Origin: Sanguibacter sp. HDW7
Lineage (GTDB): Bacteria; Actinomycetota; Actinomycetes; Actinomycetales; Cellulomonadaceae
NCBI RefSeq assembly: GCF_011300875.1
Contig: NZ_CP049862.1
Coordinates: 1,364,001 to 1,428,000 of the forward strand
Length of the DNA: 64,000 nt
Reading direction: 5' to 3'
The notes under the pieces are model-generated. The model saw only the letters and a program-made list of their open reading frames with translations, was not told the DNA's origin and did not search any database. The position numbers were made by a program, and so were the translations under genes. Positions 46,395 to 55,801 of the stretch are shown here, in pieces. Each line of letters starts with the position of its first letter. Positions within the stretch are counted from its first letter, which is position 1.

Positions 46395-46400
46395 TAGCGT
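46395..46400 (+). promoter_or_regulatory. -10 element of the ASCH gene, leaderless
   Basis: TAGCGT, then 7 nt to ATG 46408; no ribosome binding site. Confidence 0.55.
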
Positions 46401-46407
46401 GGTCGTC

Positions 46408-46902
46408 ATGACCGAGCCTTCAGTCGACCTCGACGCGGCCAACGCCATGTGGGACGCCTACGTCGCGACGGGCGCGGTGCCCGCGGGCACCGCGCCCGTC
46501 GCGTTCGACGTGTTCGGTGACGGGCCGGCGCTCGCCGACGAGCTGCTCGGCCTCGTGCTCGAGGGTCGCAAGCGCGGTACGGCGACCCTCGAGGCCGAGG
46601 TCACGCACGTCGGCGAGATCGCACCCGCGGTGGGTGACCACTGGGTGATGTGCGACGGGTCCGGCGTGCCGCGCTGCATCCTGCGGACGACGGCGGTCGA
46701 CGCCGTCCCGTTCGACGACGTCGGCGAGGACTTCGCGCGGTCCGAGGGCGAGGGCGACGGTTCGCTCGCCACCTGGCGAGCCGGCCACCGCGCCTACTGG
46801 GAGCGGATGAGCGTGCGGACGGGCGTGCCGTTCGGCGGCGACAGCATCGTCCTCGCCGAGCGCTTCACGGTCGTGTGGCCGCCCGAGGTCGCGGACGCCT
46901 GA
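46408..46902 (+). CDS. ASCH-domain protein
   Basis: The 164-residue protein fits the ASCH (PUA-like) family: an N-terminal helix (WDAYVATGAV), FGDGPALADELLGLVLEGRKRGTATLE (in part, about 35-60) and a beta barrel with VGDHWVMCDGSGVPRCILRTT (in part), then FARSEGEGDGSLATWRAGHRAYW (in part, about 112-131). The GRKRGTAT loop and E-G-D-W acidic region are typical. ASCH proteins may bind RNA or process modified nucleosides. It is convergent with the DUF1697 gene. Confidence 0.85.
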   Translation: MTEPSVDLDAANAMWDAYVATGAVPAGTAPVAFDVFGDGPALADELLGLVLEGRKRGTATLEAEVTHVGEIAPAVGDHWVMCDGSGVPRCILRTTAVDAVPFDDVGEDFARSEGEGDGSLATWRAGHRAYWERMSVRTGVPFGGDSIVLAERFTVVWPPEVADA

Positions 46903-47013
46903 CCGCTGGCTCCGGTGCGCGGCGCCGCTGTTGTAGGGCGGGGCACGGACGCACGACGGGGTGCCGGACGCCCAACGCCGGTCACAGGCGACGCGACGTC
47001 AGGTGAGTCGGCG

Positions 47014-47946
47014 TCAGGCGAAGCGGCGCAGCGTGCGCACGTTGCGCGTCGTCGTGCGGGAGAAGCGTGAGCGGGCGAGGGTCCTCGCGAGCGGTGTCGT
47101 GAGGGACGAGCCGCGGGGGCAGCGCCACCACAGCACGTCGAGCCCGATCTCCGCGAGCCGGGCGGCGAGGTCCTCGGACGGGTGCTGCCAGCTCTCGAGA
47201 AGGTCCCCGTTCGCCTCGTCGCGCTCGGCGCCGCCGACGAGGAAGCTCGCGGCGACGACCGAGCACACCTCGGTACGTCCCGTGCGCTCGCGGAGCTCCG
47301 TGACGCGTGCGGCCGCGGCCTCGTTCGCGGCGAGCGTCTCGGCGAGCGTCCTGCGGGACGAGGCGCGTGCGCGGACCTCGGCGAGGCGGGTGCCGGCGGG
47401 GGCGTCGGACGGTGCGGGAGCTCCGGGCTCGGTGATGCCGCCGGGCAGCGCTGCGACGCGTGCTGCCGTCCCGGCCCCGGCGGCGGCATCCTTCGCGGCC
47501 TCGGCGGCCTCGGCGGCGTCCTCGGCGGCCGCGGCCGCCTCCGCTTCGGCCTCGACCTGCTCCTCGGTCACCGTCGTCGCCTCGCGCAGGAGCCCGGGCT
47601 CGGTCGAGAACGCGACGTACGTGTGCCACGCGTCGTCGTCGGGCCAGGGAGAGCCCTCGACGATCTCGGCGACGAGGGGGAGCGGCACGACGGCGACGAG
47701 CGCCTCGTACTCGAAGTGCTCGCCGATCGCCTGCTCGAGCCGTGCCCGGACCTCCGGGACGGGAACGCTCGCGGCCGCGTCGAGGAGGACGTTGCCGCTC
47801 GCGAGCACCGTGCGGACGTTGCGGACGTCGAGGGCCCCGACCGTGTCGCGCAGCTCGTACATCTGGATGTTGCGGCCGCCCACGTTGACGCCGCGCAGCA
47901 GCGCGGCGAGGCGGACGTCTGCGGCATCGAGCTCAGGTGCAGGCAT
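47014..47946 (-). CDS. DUF1697 protein with a large Ala/Glu-rich insertion
   Basis: The 310-residue protein has the DUF1697 N-terminal half LAALLRGVNVGGRNIQMYEL (about 13-32), VRTVLASGNVLLDA, and the C-terminal end WWRCPRGSSLTTPLAR...TTTRNVRTL (about 276-306). Ordinary members have about 180 residues; here roughly 145 residues (about 120-265) replace the usual short link, including an Ala/Glu-rich helix (EEQVEAEAEAAAAAEDAAEA and on) and a Pro/Ala stretch. Function of the family is unknown. ATG 47946 lies 6 nt after a TACCGT -10 (47958-47953), so the mRNA is probably leaderless. Confidence 0.82.
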   Translation of the reverse strand: MPAPELDAADVRLAALLRGVNVGGRNIQMYELRDTVGALDVRNVRTVLASGNVLLDAAASVPVPEVRARLEQAIGEHFEYEALVAVVPLPLVAEIVEGSPWPDDDAWHTYVAFSTEPGLLREATTVTEEQVEAEAEAAAAAEDAAEAAEAAKDAAAGAGTAARVAALPGGITEPGAPAPSDAPAGTRLAEVRARASSRRTLAETLAANEAAAARVTELRERTGRTEVCSVVAASFLVGGAERDEANGDLLESWQHPSEDLAARLAEIGLDVLWWRCPRGSSLTTPLARTLARSRFSRTTTRNVRTLRRFA

Positions 47947-47952
47947 GCTCCG

Positions 47953-47958
47953 ACGGTA
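47953..47958 (-). promoter_or_regulatory. -10 element of the DUF1697 gene, leaderless
   Basis: TACCGT on the minus strand, then 6 nt to ATG 47946. Confidence 0.5.
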
Positions 47959-47999
47959 GCGCGTGGCACCGACACCGACGTGGACGACGGGCGTGGCAA

Positions 48000-48025
48000 A
48001 CCTCCCGGTACGCATGCCGGGAGGT
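48000..48025 (-). terminator. Stem-loop after recQ
   Basis: ACCTCCCGG and CCGGGAGGT (9 bp) around an 8-nt loop, 12 bp after the recQ stop; on the minus strand it is followed by TTTGCC. Confidence 0.65.
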
Positions 48026-48036
48026 GCCGCCGGTGG

Positions 48037-50961
48037 TCAGGCCTGCGCGAGCACGAACGGCAGGACCGAGGCCGCCCCGGCGCGGCGCAGCAGTCGCGCC
48101 GCGACGGTGAGGGTCCAGCCGGACTCGGTGTAGTCGTCGACGAGGAGGATCGACCGGCCGGGCAGGCCCGCGAGGGCTGCGTCGCTCAGGCGGGGCTGGA
48201 GCCGCTCGACGACGCCCGCGAGGCGCAGCGCCGAGTTGACGTCGTGCCGTCCGGGCGCGCTGCCGGCGGCGGGTGCGATCTCGCCGACGACGGGCTTGCC
48301 GAGGTAGCGGCCGAGGCCGTGCGCGAGGTGCCCGACGAGCTGTGGCCGGGTCGCGGAGGCGACGAGGACGATGCCGTCGACGGTGCGGGCCCCGGGCCAC
48401 TCGTCGAGCGCCCGTGCGGCCGCGGTCCGCAGGGCGCGCGGCACCTCGCCGTCGGGGGTCGTGGCGGCGAAGAGCTCGCGCAGGGGAGCCGACCAGCCGA
48501 GGCCGTCGAGGCGTGCGACGGCTCGCCCCGGCTCGGCGAGCTCGTCGGCCGCGAGACGTCCTGCGAGGTCGACGCCGAGGTTCGTCATGCCGCTGGGCCA
48601 CTGGCGCCGGGCCGAGATCTCGATGCCGGGCCGGTCCATGCGCTCGCGGGCCGCGCCGATCGCGGCACGGTCGGGCAGCGGTGGCAGCGTGACGGTGCCG
48701 CAACGGTCGCAGCGGCCGCAGCGCCACCCGGCCTCGAGCTCGGGGTCGTCGAGCTGGGCGCGGAGGAACGCCATACGGCAGCCCTCGGTGCGCTCGAAGT
48801 CGAGCATGGCGCGCTGCTCGCGCAGCCGTGCCTCGTCGACGCGCCGGTAGCGCTCGGTGTCGTAGTGCCACGGCTGCCCGGTCGCGGTCCAGCCGCCGCG
48901 CACGCGCTGGACGGCACCGTCGACGTCGAGGACCTTGAGCATCGTCTCGAGTCGGGCGCGCTTGAGGTCGACGTGCGTCTCGAGCTGCGGCAGCGACATG
49001 GTGCCGCCCTGCTCGAGCGCGCCGATGACGGTGCGCACCTGCTCCTCGGCGGGGAAGGCGAGCGAGCCGAAGTACTCCCAGATCCGCTGGTCCTCCTCGC
49101 CCGGGACGAGGACGACGGTCGCGCGGTCGACGCCGCGCCCGGCACGGCCGACCTGCTGGTAGTACGCGATGGGCGAGCTCGGGGCGCCGAGGTGGATGAC
49201 GAAGCCGAGGTCGGGCTTGTCGAAGCCCATGCCGAGCGCGCTCGTCGCGATGAGCGCCTTGACGCGGTCGGCCTTGAGGTCGGCCTCGAGCTGCTCGCGC
49301 TCGGCGGTGTCGGTGCGGCCCGTGTACGCCCTGACCTCGAGGCCTGCGCCGCGGAGCTGCTCGGCGACCTGCTCGGCCGCAGACACCGTGAGGCAGTAGA
49401 CGATGCCTGAGCCGGGCATCGCTCGCAGCGCGTCGATGAGCCACGCGACGCGGGTCGGCTGGTCGGTGACGGGCAGGACCGCGAGGTGGAGCGACTCGCG
49501 GTCGAGCGCGCCGCGCAGGACGAGCACGTCCTCGCCCGCGGGGGCGCCCGCGTGGACGGCGAGCTGCTCGGCGACGTCGCGGGTCACGCGCTCGTTCGCG
49601 GTCGCGGTCGTCGCGAGCACGGGGATGCCGACGGGGAGGTTCGCGACGAGGTCGCGGATGCGCCGGTAGTCGGGCCGGAAGTCGTGGCCCCAGTCGGAGA
49701 TGCAGTGAGCCTCGTCGACGACGACGAGCCCCGCGTCGGCCGCGAGCCGCGGCAGGACGGTGTCGCGGAAGTCGGGGTTGTTGAGCCGCTCGGGGGAGCA
49801 CAGGAGGACGTCGACCTCGCCCGCCGCGATCTGCTCGTGGATGTCGTCCCACTCGGTGACGTTCGAGGAGTTGATCGTCACGGCGCGGATGCCGGCACGC
49901 TCGGCGGCGGCGACCTGGTCGCGCATGAGCGCGAGGAGCGGGGAGACGATGACGGTCGGGCCCTCGCCGGCCTCGCGCAGCAGCGCTGTCGCGACGAAGT
50001 AGACGGCGGACTTGCCCCAGCCGGTGCGCTGGACGACGAGGACGCGACGCTGGTGGGCGACGAGCGCCTCGATCGCGGTCCACTGGTCCTCGCGCAGGCG
50101 GGCGTCCTCGCGTCCGACGAGGCGTCGCAGGACGGTCTCGGCGGCCTCGCGCCCGACGGCCCCGTCGAGCCCGGCGCGCTGCGGGCGCGACGTCCGAGCC
50201 GCAGCACGGGGCGTGGCAGAGGAAGCACCGTGGTGGTCGGGGCGTGCCCCCTGGCGCGGAGCCGGGCTCGTCGACGGCCCGCCGCGGCCTGACGGTGCGC
50301 CGCCCCAGGCGTCCTCGGGCGGGGGAGGCATCTCGTCCCAGTCGGCCGGCGGCTCGGCGAACGGGATGCCGTCGTCGTCCCACATCGTCGGGTCGGTGGT
50401 CGGCACGGCGCGAGCGGTGCTCGCGCCGTCGGGCGCCACCTGGGTGGGAGCAGTGACAGGCGCCGCCTGGGCGGGGGCCTCGACCGCCGCGGACGGCGCA
50501 GCTCCCGCGGCGTCTGCGGCCGGTGCGGGTGCGGTGGCGCGGGCATCATGGACCGCTGGCGTCGGCGTGGCGACGGCAGCACCGGGAGCCTGCGCCTCGA
50601 CAGGGGCGGGGGCCGCGACAGGGTCGGGAGCGAGGGCGGAACCGCTCGACCACGAGGGCTCGTCGGCCCCGGCGCGGTCGGCGAGCGTCCGGGCGTCGAG
50701 GCGGCTCGCGCCCCAGCCAGGCCCGGACTCCTCGACGTGACGACGGGGCTTTCCCTCGAGGAGCGACCAGTCGGGCTCGACGCCCCAGCGCCCGGGGGTC
50801 CCGCGCCGCGGCTCGGTGCGGCCCTCGTCGGCCGTCGCGCCGTCGGCCACAGTCTCGTCGGCCACAGTCCCGTCGGCCACGGACCCGTCGGACCGAGAAC
50901 CGTCGGGCGCGGGGGACACGGAGGGGGAGGCGTCGTCGGTGGTCTGCGGGTCGTCGGACAT
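48037..50961 (-). CDS. recQ: RecQ-type DNA helicase fused to a phosphoribosyltransferase-like domain
   Basis: The 974-residue protein has a disordered Ala/Pro/Asp-rich N-terminus (about 1-265), a RecQ helicase core with QRTGWGKSAVYF (Walker A, about 313), DEAHCISDWGHDFRPDY (about 405), QQVGRAGRGVDRA (motif VI, about 595), a four-cysteine zinc site ending WRCGRCDRCG (about 735), and a C-terminal PRTase-like domain with SILLVDDYTESGWTLTVAAR (about 943-962), the PRPP-loop pattern. GKS replaces the usual GKS-loop intact. The fusion is known in actinobacteria; its purpose is unknown. ATG 50961 is leaderless by prediction. Confidence 0.9.
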   Translation of the reverse strand: MSDDPQTTDDASPSVSPAPDGSRSDGSVADGTVADETVADGATADEGRTEPRRGTPGRWGVEPDWSLLEGKPRRHVEESGPGWGASRLDARTLADRAGADEPSWSSGSALAPDPVAAPAPVEAQAPGAAVATPTPAVHDARATAPAPAADAAGAAPSAAVEAPAQAAPVTAPTQVAPDGASTARAVPTTDPTMWDDDGIPFAEPPADWDEMPPPPEDAWGGAPSGRGGPSTSPAPRQGARPDHHGASSATPRAAARTSRPQRAGLDGAVGREAAETVLRRLVGREDARLREDQWTAIEALVAHQRRVLVVQRTGWGKSAVYFVATALLREAGEGPTVIVSPLLALMRDQVAAAERAGIRAVTINSSNVTEWDDIHEQIAAGEVDVLLCSPERLNNPDFRDTVLPRLAADAGLVVVDEAHCISDWGHDFRPDYRRIRDLVANLPVGIPVLATTATANERVTRDVAEQLAVHAGAPAGEDVLVLRGALDRESLHLAVLPVTDQPTRVAWLIDALRAMPGSGIVYCLTVSAAEQVAEQLRGAGLEVRAYTGRTDTAEREQLEADLKADRVKALIATSALGMGFDKPDLGFVIHLGAPSSPIAYYQQVGRAGRGVDRATVVLVPGEEDQRIWEYFGSLAFPAEEQVRTVIGALEQGGTMSLPQLETHVDLKRARLETMLKVLDVDGAVQRVRGGWTATGQPWHYDTERYRRVDEARLREQRAMLDFERTEGCRMAFLRAQLDDPELEAGWRCGRCDRCGTVTLPPLPDRAAIGAARERMDRPGIEISARRQWPSGMTNLGVDLAGRLAADELAEPGRAVARLDGLGWSAPLRELFAATTPDGEVPRALRTAAARALDEWPGARTVDGIVLVASATRPQLVGHLAHGLGRYLGKPVVGEIAPAAGSAPGRHDVNSALRLAGVVERLQPRLSDAALAGLPGRSILLVDDYTESGWTLTVAARLLRRAGAASVLPFVLAQA

Positions 50962-50968
50962 GGTTCCC

Positions 50969-50974
50969 AGCCTA
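50969..50974 (-). promoter_or_regulatory. -10 element of recQ, leaderless
   Basis: TAGGCT on the minus strand, then 7 nt to ATG 50961. Confidence 0.55.
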
Positions 50975-51106
50975 CGGACCGGGACCGACATCCGTGGACG
51001 GGCCCGGCCCCGCGGTGGACGGACCCTGCGTCCCGGCGGCATGTGGTGGGCGCGACGGGGCGGCCCAGAGCGTGGAATCAGGTCCCGTCGTCCCACGTCT
51101 GCGACC

Positions 51107-51112
51107 TAGGAT
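51107..51112 (+). promoter_or_regulatory. -10 element of hisC, leaderless
   Basis: TAGGAT, then 6 nt to GTG 51119; no ribosome binding site. It probably drives the whole hisC-sseB operon. Confidence 0.6.
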
Positions 51113-51118
51113 CACGGG

Positions 51119-52258
51119 GTGACGACCCCCGACCGTGCCCTGAGGCTGCCGATCCGACCCGAGCTCGCCGCCGAGGTGCCCTACGGCGCCCCGCAGCTCG
51201 ACGTCCCCGTGCTCCTCAACGTCAACGAGAACCCGTACGCGCCCGGCCCCGAGGTCGTCGCGAGCATCGCGGCCGCCGTGGCGGACGCGGCGACGACCCT
51301 CAACCGGTACCCGGACCGTGACTTCCTCGGGCTGCGCGGCGACCTCGCCGCGTACCTCGGCGTCGAGTCCGGCGTGCCGCTCGTCGCCGAGCAGCTGTGG
51401 GCCGCGAACGGCTCGAACGAGGTCATGCTCCACGTCCTGCAGGCCTTCGCGGGCCCGGGTCGCACGGTCGTCTCGTTCGCGCCGACGTACTCGATGTACC
51501 CGGAGTACGCGCGCGACACGCACTCGCGCTACGTCGTGGGCCACCGCGAGGCGGACTTCACGCTCGACCCGGCCCACGCGGTCGAGTTCGTCCGCGCCGA
51601 GCAGCCGTCCGTCATCATCCTCACGAGCCCCAACAACCCGACGGGCACGGCGCTGCCGCTCGCGACGGTCCGGGCCGTGCTCGACGCCGCGCTCGCGGTC
51701 GACGTCGACGGGGCCCCCGCGGTCGTCGTCGTCGACGAGGCCTACGCGGAGTTCCGTCGCGACGGCGTGCCGAGCGCGCTCGAGCTCCTCGCGGAGTACC
51801 CGAACCTCGCGGTGAGCCGCACGATGTCCAAGGCGTTCGCGCTCGCGGGCGCGCGCCTCGGCTACCTCGCGGCACGCACCGAGATCGTCGACGCGCTGCG
51901 CGTCGTCCGCCTGCCGTACCACCTGTCGGCCGTGACGCAGGCCGTCGCACGTGCCGCGCTCGCGCACGCGCCCTCGCTCCTCGGCAAGGTCGCCGAGCTG
52001 CGCGACGAGCGCGACGCGACCGTCGCGTGGCTGCGCGCGCAGAGCGTCGGCGGGCGCCCGCTCGACGTCGCCGAGACCGACTCGAACTTCGTGCTCTTCG
52101 GGACGTTCCCCGACAGGCACGCCGTCTGGCAGGGCCTGCTGGATCGGGGTGTCCTCATCCGGGAGACTGGTCCCGACGGCTGGCTGCGCGTGTCGATCGG
52201 CACGCGCGAGGAGATGACGGCGTTCAAGGACGCCCTCGTGGAGGTAGCAGGACTGTGA
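51119..52258 (+). CDS. hisC: Histidinol-phosphate aminotransferase
   Basis: The 379-residue PLP enzyme converts imidazole-acetol phosphate and glutamate to histidinol phosphate. Visible: [14 protein letters not shown] (about 32), [12 protein letters not shown], the [11 protein letters not shown] loop (about 170), DEAYAEF (about 206), the PLP lysine in [17 protein letters not shown] (about 240) and C-terminal [13 protein letters not shown] 51119 is leaderless by prediction. It overlaps hisB (GTGA), starting the tight run of his genes. Confidence 0.95.
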   Translation: MTTPDRALRLPIRPELAAEVPYGAPQLDVPVLLNVNENPYAPGPEVVASIAAAVADAATTLNRYPDRDFLGLRGDLAAYLGVESGVPLVAEQLWAANGSNEVMLHVLQAFAGPGRTVVSFAPTYSMYPEYARDTHSRYVVGHREADFTLDPAHAVEFVRAEQPSVIILTSPNNPTGTALPLATVRAVLDAALAVDVDGAPAVVVVDEAYAEFRRDGVPSALELLAEYPNLAVSRTMSKAFALAGARLGYLAARTEIVDALRVVRLPYHLSAVTQAVARAALAHAPSLLGKVAELRDERDATVAWLRAQSVGGRPLDVAETDSNFVLFGTFPDRHAVWQGLLDRGVLIRETGPDGWLRVSIGTREEMTAFKDALVEVAGL

Positions 52259-52863
52259 CCGCGACCAAGCGCACCGCACGCATCGAGCGCGCCACCTCGG
52301 AGTCGAGCGTGCTCGTCGAGATCGACCTCGACGGCACGGGCCGCACCGAGATCTCGACGGGCGTGCCGTTCTACGACCACATGCTCACGGCGCTCGGCAA
52401 GCACTCGCTCATCGACCTCACGGTCCGCGCCGAGGGTGACACGCACATCGACGCGCACCACACGGTCGAGGACGTGGCGATCTGCCTGGGCGAGGCGCTC
52501 AAGGTCGCGCTCGGCGACAAGCGCGGCATCGCGCGCTTCGGCGACGCGCACGTCCCGCTCGACGAGGCGCTCGCGCGCGCGGTCGTCGACGTCTCGGGCC
52601 GCCCGTACCTCGTGCACGAGGGCGAGCCTGCGGGTCAGGAGTACCACCTCATCGGCGGGCACTTCACGGGCTCGCTCACGCGGCACGTCCTCGAGTCGAT
52701 CGCGCACCACGCGAACATCTGCCTGCACGTCACGCTGCTCTCGGGCCGCGACCCGCACCACATCGTCGAGGCGCAGTTCAAGGCGCTCGCCCGCGCGCTG
52801 CGTGCGGCGGTCGCGCTCGACCCGCGCGTCGACGGCATCCCGTCGACGAAGGGCGCGCTCTGA
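52255..52863 (+). CDS. hisB: Imidazoleglycerol-phosphate dehydratase
   Basis: The 202-residue manganese enzyme dehydrates imidazoleglycerol phosphate. Metal-binding motifs DAHHTVEDV (about 63-71) and [13 protein letters not shown] (about 147) and the [19 protein letters not shown] segment are present. It is the monofunctional form (no HisB phosphatase). GTG 52255 overlaps hisC; its stop touches the next start (TGATG). Confidence 0.97.
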   Translation: MTATKRTARIERATSESSVLVEIDLDGTGRTEISTGVPFYDHMLTALGKHSLIDLTVRAEGDTHIDAHHTVEDVAICLGEALKVALGDKRGIARFGDAHVPLDEALARAVVDVSGRPYLVHEGEPAGQEYHLIGGHFTGSLTRHVLESIAHHANICLHVTLLSGRDPHHIVEAQFKALARALRAAVALDPRVDGIPSTKGAL

Positions 52864-53378
52864 TGTCCGACGACCTTCCCGACGACATCTCGTTCGAGAT
52901 CCCCGACGACCTCTCGGGGCTCGACGCGCTCGGTGGTGGGCAGTCTCCGACGCTCGCGCTCCTGCTCACGCAGGTCGCGGGCTCGGAGCCGCTCGTCGCG
53001 GTGTGCGCGCTCGCGCAGGTCGCTGCGGACGTCGTGGCGAGCCGCATCGGCGCGATCGCGGTGCTCCGCGACCTCGGTGGCACGGCGCCGTCCAAGGCGG
53101 CGCAGGCAGTCTCGGCGCTCCTCGCGGGCTCCGAGGTCGTCCTCGTGACGCGTGCGGGCTCGCAGCTCACGGCGACCCGGTGGGAGGGCGGCGAGCGCGG
53201 CGCGGACATCCCCGCCGGCCTGCTGCTCGACTCGGCCCCGCAGGACCTCGAGGACCTCATCCTCGGTGAGAAGACGGTCGCGGACCTCCAGGGTGTCGCC
53301 GACTCGACGTCGATGTCGCGCCTCGGCGCGATGCGTGCCCTCAAGAAGATCGCCAAGAAGATGCGGAAGGACCAGTGA
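52863..53378 (+). CDS. Uncharacterised protein inside the his operon
   Basis: I do not recognise this 171-residue protein. It begins with an acidic stretch ([20 protein letters not shown], residues 1-20), has a helical Ala/Val/Leu middle (about 30-95) without a clear membrane segment, a short beta-like part ([19 protein letters not shown]) and a basic helical end ([15 protein letters not shown]). Its start overlaps the hisB stop by one base and its stop overlaps the hisH start (GTGA), so it is made in step with the His enzymes. A helper of HisB or HisH, or a small regulator, is conceivable; nothing proves it. Confidence 0.8.
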   Translation: MSDDLPDDISFEIPDDLSGLDALGGGQSPTLALLLTQVAGSEPLVAVCALAQVAADVVASRIGAIAVLRDLGGTAPSKAAQAVSALLAGSEVVLVTRAGSQLTATRWEGGERGADIPAGLLLDSAPQDLEDLILGEKTVADLQGVADSTSMSRLGAMRALKKIAKKMRKDQ

Positions 53379-54022
53379 CCGCACCCAGCGTCGTCGTCCT
53401 CGACTACGGCTTCGGCAACGTCCGCTCGGCCGTGCGCGCGCTCGAGCGCGTGGGGGCGCAGGTCGAGCTCACGGCGGACCGTGACGCCGCGATGGCGGCC
53501 GACGGCCTCGTCGTGCCCGGCGTCGGCGCGTTCTCGGCCGTCATGGCGGGCCTGCGCGGCGTGCGCGGCGACTGGATCGTCGAGCGTCGGCTCGCGGGCG
53601 GCCTGCCCGTCCTCGGCATCTGCGTCGGCATGCAGGTGATGTTCGACGAGGGCGTCGAGCACGGCGAGCACGCCGAGGGCCTCGCGCAGTGGCCAGGCGT
53701 CGTCGAACGCCTCGACGCGCCCGTCGTGCCGCACATGGGCTGGAACACCGTCGACGCCCCCGTGGGCTCGCGGCTCTTCGCGGGGATCGAGGACGAGCGC
53801 TTCTACTTCGTCCACTCCTACGCGGCGCAGACCTTCACGCTCGGCACGGACGAACCGTCCGACACCCGTTTCCATCCGCCGCTCGTCACGTGGTCGGACC
53901 ACGGCGGCCGCTTCGTGGCGGCCGTCGAGAACGGCCCGCTCGCGGCGACGCAGTTCCACCCCGAGAAGTCCGGCGACGCCGGCGCCCAGCTGCTCACCAA
54001 CTGGCTCGGCACGCTGCGCTGA
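53375..54022 (+). CDS. hisH: Imidazole glycerol phosphate synthase, glutamine amidotransferase subunit
   Basis: The 215-residue class I glutaminase feeds ammonia to HisF. The nucleophile is Cys in [10 protein letters not shown] (about 85), with His and Glu in FHPEKSGD (about 194). Other marks: [10 protein letters not shown] near the start and [11 protein letters not shown] 53375 overlaps the previous gene. hisF is not beside it and must lie elsewhere, as in other Micrococcales. Confidence 0.95.
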   Translation: MTAPSVVVLDYGFGNVRSAVRALERVGAQVELTADRDAAMAADGLVVPGVGAFSAVMAGLRGVRGDWIVERRLAGGLPVLGICVGMQVMFDEGVEHGEHAEGLAQWPGVVERLDAPVVPHMGWNTVDAPVGSRLFAGIEDERFYFVHSYAAQTFTLGTDEPSDTRFHPPLVTWSDHGGRFVAAVENGPLAATQFHPEKSGDAGAQLLTNWLGTLR

Positions 54023-54066
54023 GCCGGCGCCCGGCCGCACGTACCCGATCGACCCACGGAGAACCC

Positions 54067-54798
54067 ATGTCCGACCGTCTCGTCCTCCTTCCCGCCGTCG
54101 ACGTCGTCGACGGTCAGGCCGTCCGCCTCACGCAGGGGGTGGCCGGGTCGGAGAAGAGCTACGGCGACCCGCTCGAGGCGGCGCTCGAGTGGCAGGCCGG
54201 AGGCGCGGAGTGGCTCCACCTCGTCGACCTCGACGCGGCGTTCGGCCGTGGCTCGAACGCGGACCTGCTGCGCGAGGTCGTCGGGCGTCTCGACATCCAG
54301 GTCGAGCTCACGGGCGGCATCCGCGACGACGAGTCCCTCGAACGTGCGCTGAGCACGGGCGCGGCGCGCGTCAACCTCGGCACGGCCGCGATCGAGAAGC
54401 CCGAGTGGACGGCGCGCGTGCTCGGCGAGCACGGCGACCGCGTCGCCGTCGGCCTCGACGTGCGTGGTACGACGGTCGCGACGCGCGGCTGGACCGAGGA
54501 CGGCGGCGACCTCTGGGAGGTCCTCGCGCGCCTCGACGCGGCCGGCTGCTCGCGCTACGTCGTCACGGACGTCACGAAGGACGGCATGCTCCAGGGCCCC
54601 AACGTCGAGCTGCTCGCCGAGGTTGCGCGCCGTGCGGCGGCGCCCGTCGTCGCCTCGGGCGGCATCTCGAGCCTCGACGACCTGCGTGCGCTGCGTGCGC
54701 TCGTCCCCGCGGGCGTCGACCAGGCGATCGTCGGCAAGGCGCTGTACGACGGCGCGTTCACGCTTCCGGAGGCGCTCGACGTGGCGGGCAGGCCGTGA
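54067..54798 (+). CDS. priA: Phosphoribosyl isomerase A (bifunctional HisA/TrpF)
   Basis: The 243-residue TIM barrel isomerises ProFAR in histidine synthesis; in actinobacteria this enzyme also does the TrpF step. Visible: [18 protein letters not shown] (about 6-23), [12 protein letters not shown] (about 53), [12 protein letters not shown] (about 80), [15 protein letters not shown] (about 128), [13 protein letters not shown] (about 168) and [12 protein letters not shown] (about 196). The arginine after ELTGGI and the RGW loop agree with PriA. Bifunctionality is inferred from the lineage. It overlaps sseB (GTGA). Confidence 0.93.
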   Translation: MSDRLVLLPAVDVVDGQAVRLTQGVAGSEKSYGDPLEAALEWQAGGAEWLHLVDLDAAFGRGSNADLLREVVGRLDIQVELTGGIRDDESLERALSTGAARVNLGTAAIEKPEWTARVLGEHGDRVAVGLDVRGTTVATRGWTEDGGDLWEVLARLDAAGCSRYVVTDVTKDGMLQGPNVELLAEVARRAAAPVVASGGISSLDDLRALRALVPAGVDQAIVGKALYDGAFTLPEALDVAGRP

Positions 54799-55706
54799 CC
54801 GTGGGTCACGACGGCCACGCCCACGACGGTCACGCGCACGCCGACGTGCAGGGGCAGCCCGCGCACCTCGGCGACGGTGTCGTCCGGGACGCCGACGCGC
54901 ACGGCCACCAGCGTGCCGTGCCCGAGCAGGTCGCCTCGGTCCGCGAGGGGGCCGACGGCCCCGCCGACTCGGCCGGCGTGCCGTGGGGTGGTCGCGAGCT
55001 GCGCGCGAACCCGTTCGCGGGCGACGACGGCTCGGCCGACCCGGCGCTCGCCGCGGCGCTCGACGCGTACGGCGCCGACCCGTCGTCGGCGTCGATGCAT
55101 GCCGTCGTCGCGGCCCTCGGTTCCGCGCGGGTGCTCGTCCCTGTGCTCGCCGAGCTCGAGGCCGGGGTGACGTCCGAGCACGGCCAGGAGGCCGACAAGG
55201 AGGCGTCCGCGGGCGTCGTCGCGCTCCAGGCGCCCGACGGCCGCCGGGCGCTGCCCGTGTTCTCCTCGGTCGCGACGATGACGGCATGGCGCGCCGACGC
55301 GCGGCCGGTTCCGGGCTTTGCGAACCGTGCTGCTCTCTCGGCCGTCCAGGAGGACTGGGCGCTCCTCGTCGTCGACCCGGGCGGCCCCGTGACGGTGCTC
55401 GTGCCGCGGCCCGCGGTGTGGGCGCTCGCGCAGGGCAAGGAGTGGCGGGCTGCCGTCGTCGACGGCGTCGTCGACGACGCCGTGCGTGAGGCGGTCCGCG
55501 CGGCCTGCCTGCCCGCGCAGCACGTCGTCCGCGCCGACGCCCAGCCGGGCCGCTCCGCCGAGGTCGCCGTCGTCCTCGGCATCGACGCGGGCCTCGACCG
55601 CGCGGGCCTCGACCGCGTGCTCGCGTGGATCAACAAGGCGCTCGCCGCGAGCACGGTGATCTCCGAGCGCGTCGACTCCCTCGAGATCCGCGTCGGCAAG
55701 GCCTGA
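54795..55706 (+). CDS. SseB-family protein with His-rich N-terminus
   Basis: The 303-residue protein has a C-terminal SseB-type domain: [15 protein letters not shown] (about 115), [19 protein letters not shown] (about 153), [20 protein letters not shown] (about 176). The first 40 residues are rich in His, Asp and Ala ([17 protein letters not shown]) and could bind metal. SseB-type proteins follow priA in many actinobacteria; the function is unknown. GTG 54795 overlaps priA; GTG 54801 is an alternative. Confidence 0.82.
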   Translation: MTVGHDGHAHDGHAHADVQGQPAHLGDGVVRDADAHGHQRAVPEQVASVREGADGPADSAGVPWGGRELRANPFAGDDGSADPALAAALDAYGADPSSASMHAVVAALGSARVLVPVLAELEAGVTSEHGQEADKEASAGVVALQAPDGRRALPVFSSVATMTAWRADARPVPGFANRAALSAVQEDWALLVVDPGGPVTVLVPRPAVWALAQGKEWRAAVVDGVVDDAVREAVRAACLPAQHVVRADAQPGRSAEVAVVLGIDAGLDRAGLDRVLAWINKALAASTVISERVDSLEIRVGKA

Positions 55707-55731
55707 GCCCGCGCCGCACCACCCGAACGCG

Positions 55732-55768
55732 ACGATGCCTCCCACCGCCGAGCGGTGGCAGGCATCGT
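55732..55768. terminator. Terminator between sseB and the DUF1844 gene
   Basis: A 17-bp stem with one mismatch around a CGA loop, between convergent genes; usable in both directions. Confidence 0.85.
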
Positions 55769-55801
55769 GCCGTCAGGGGTGCGTGCCCAGCGGGACAGGT
55801 G

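Noticed and set aside
48037-52258. RecQ-PRTase, DUF1697 and ASCH genes as a defence island
   Set aside because: Each gene has its own promoter, there are no nuclease, toxin or mobile-element marks, and the block sits in a core his locus.
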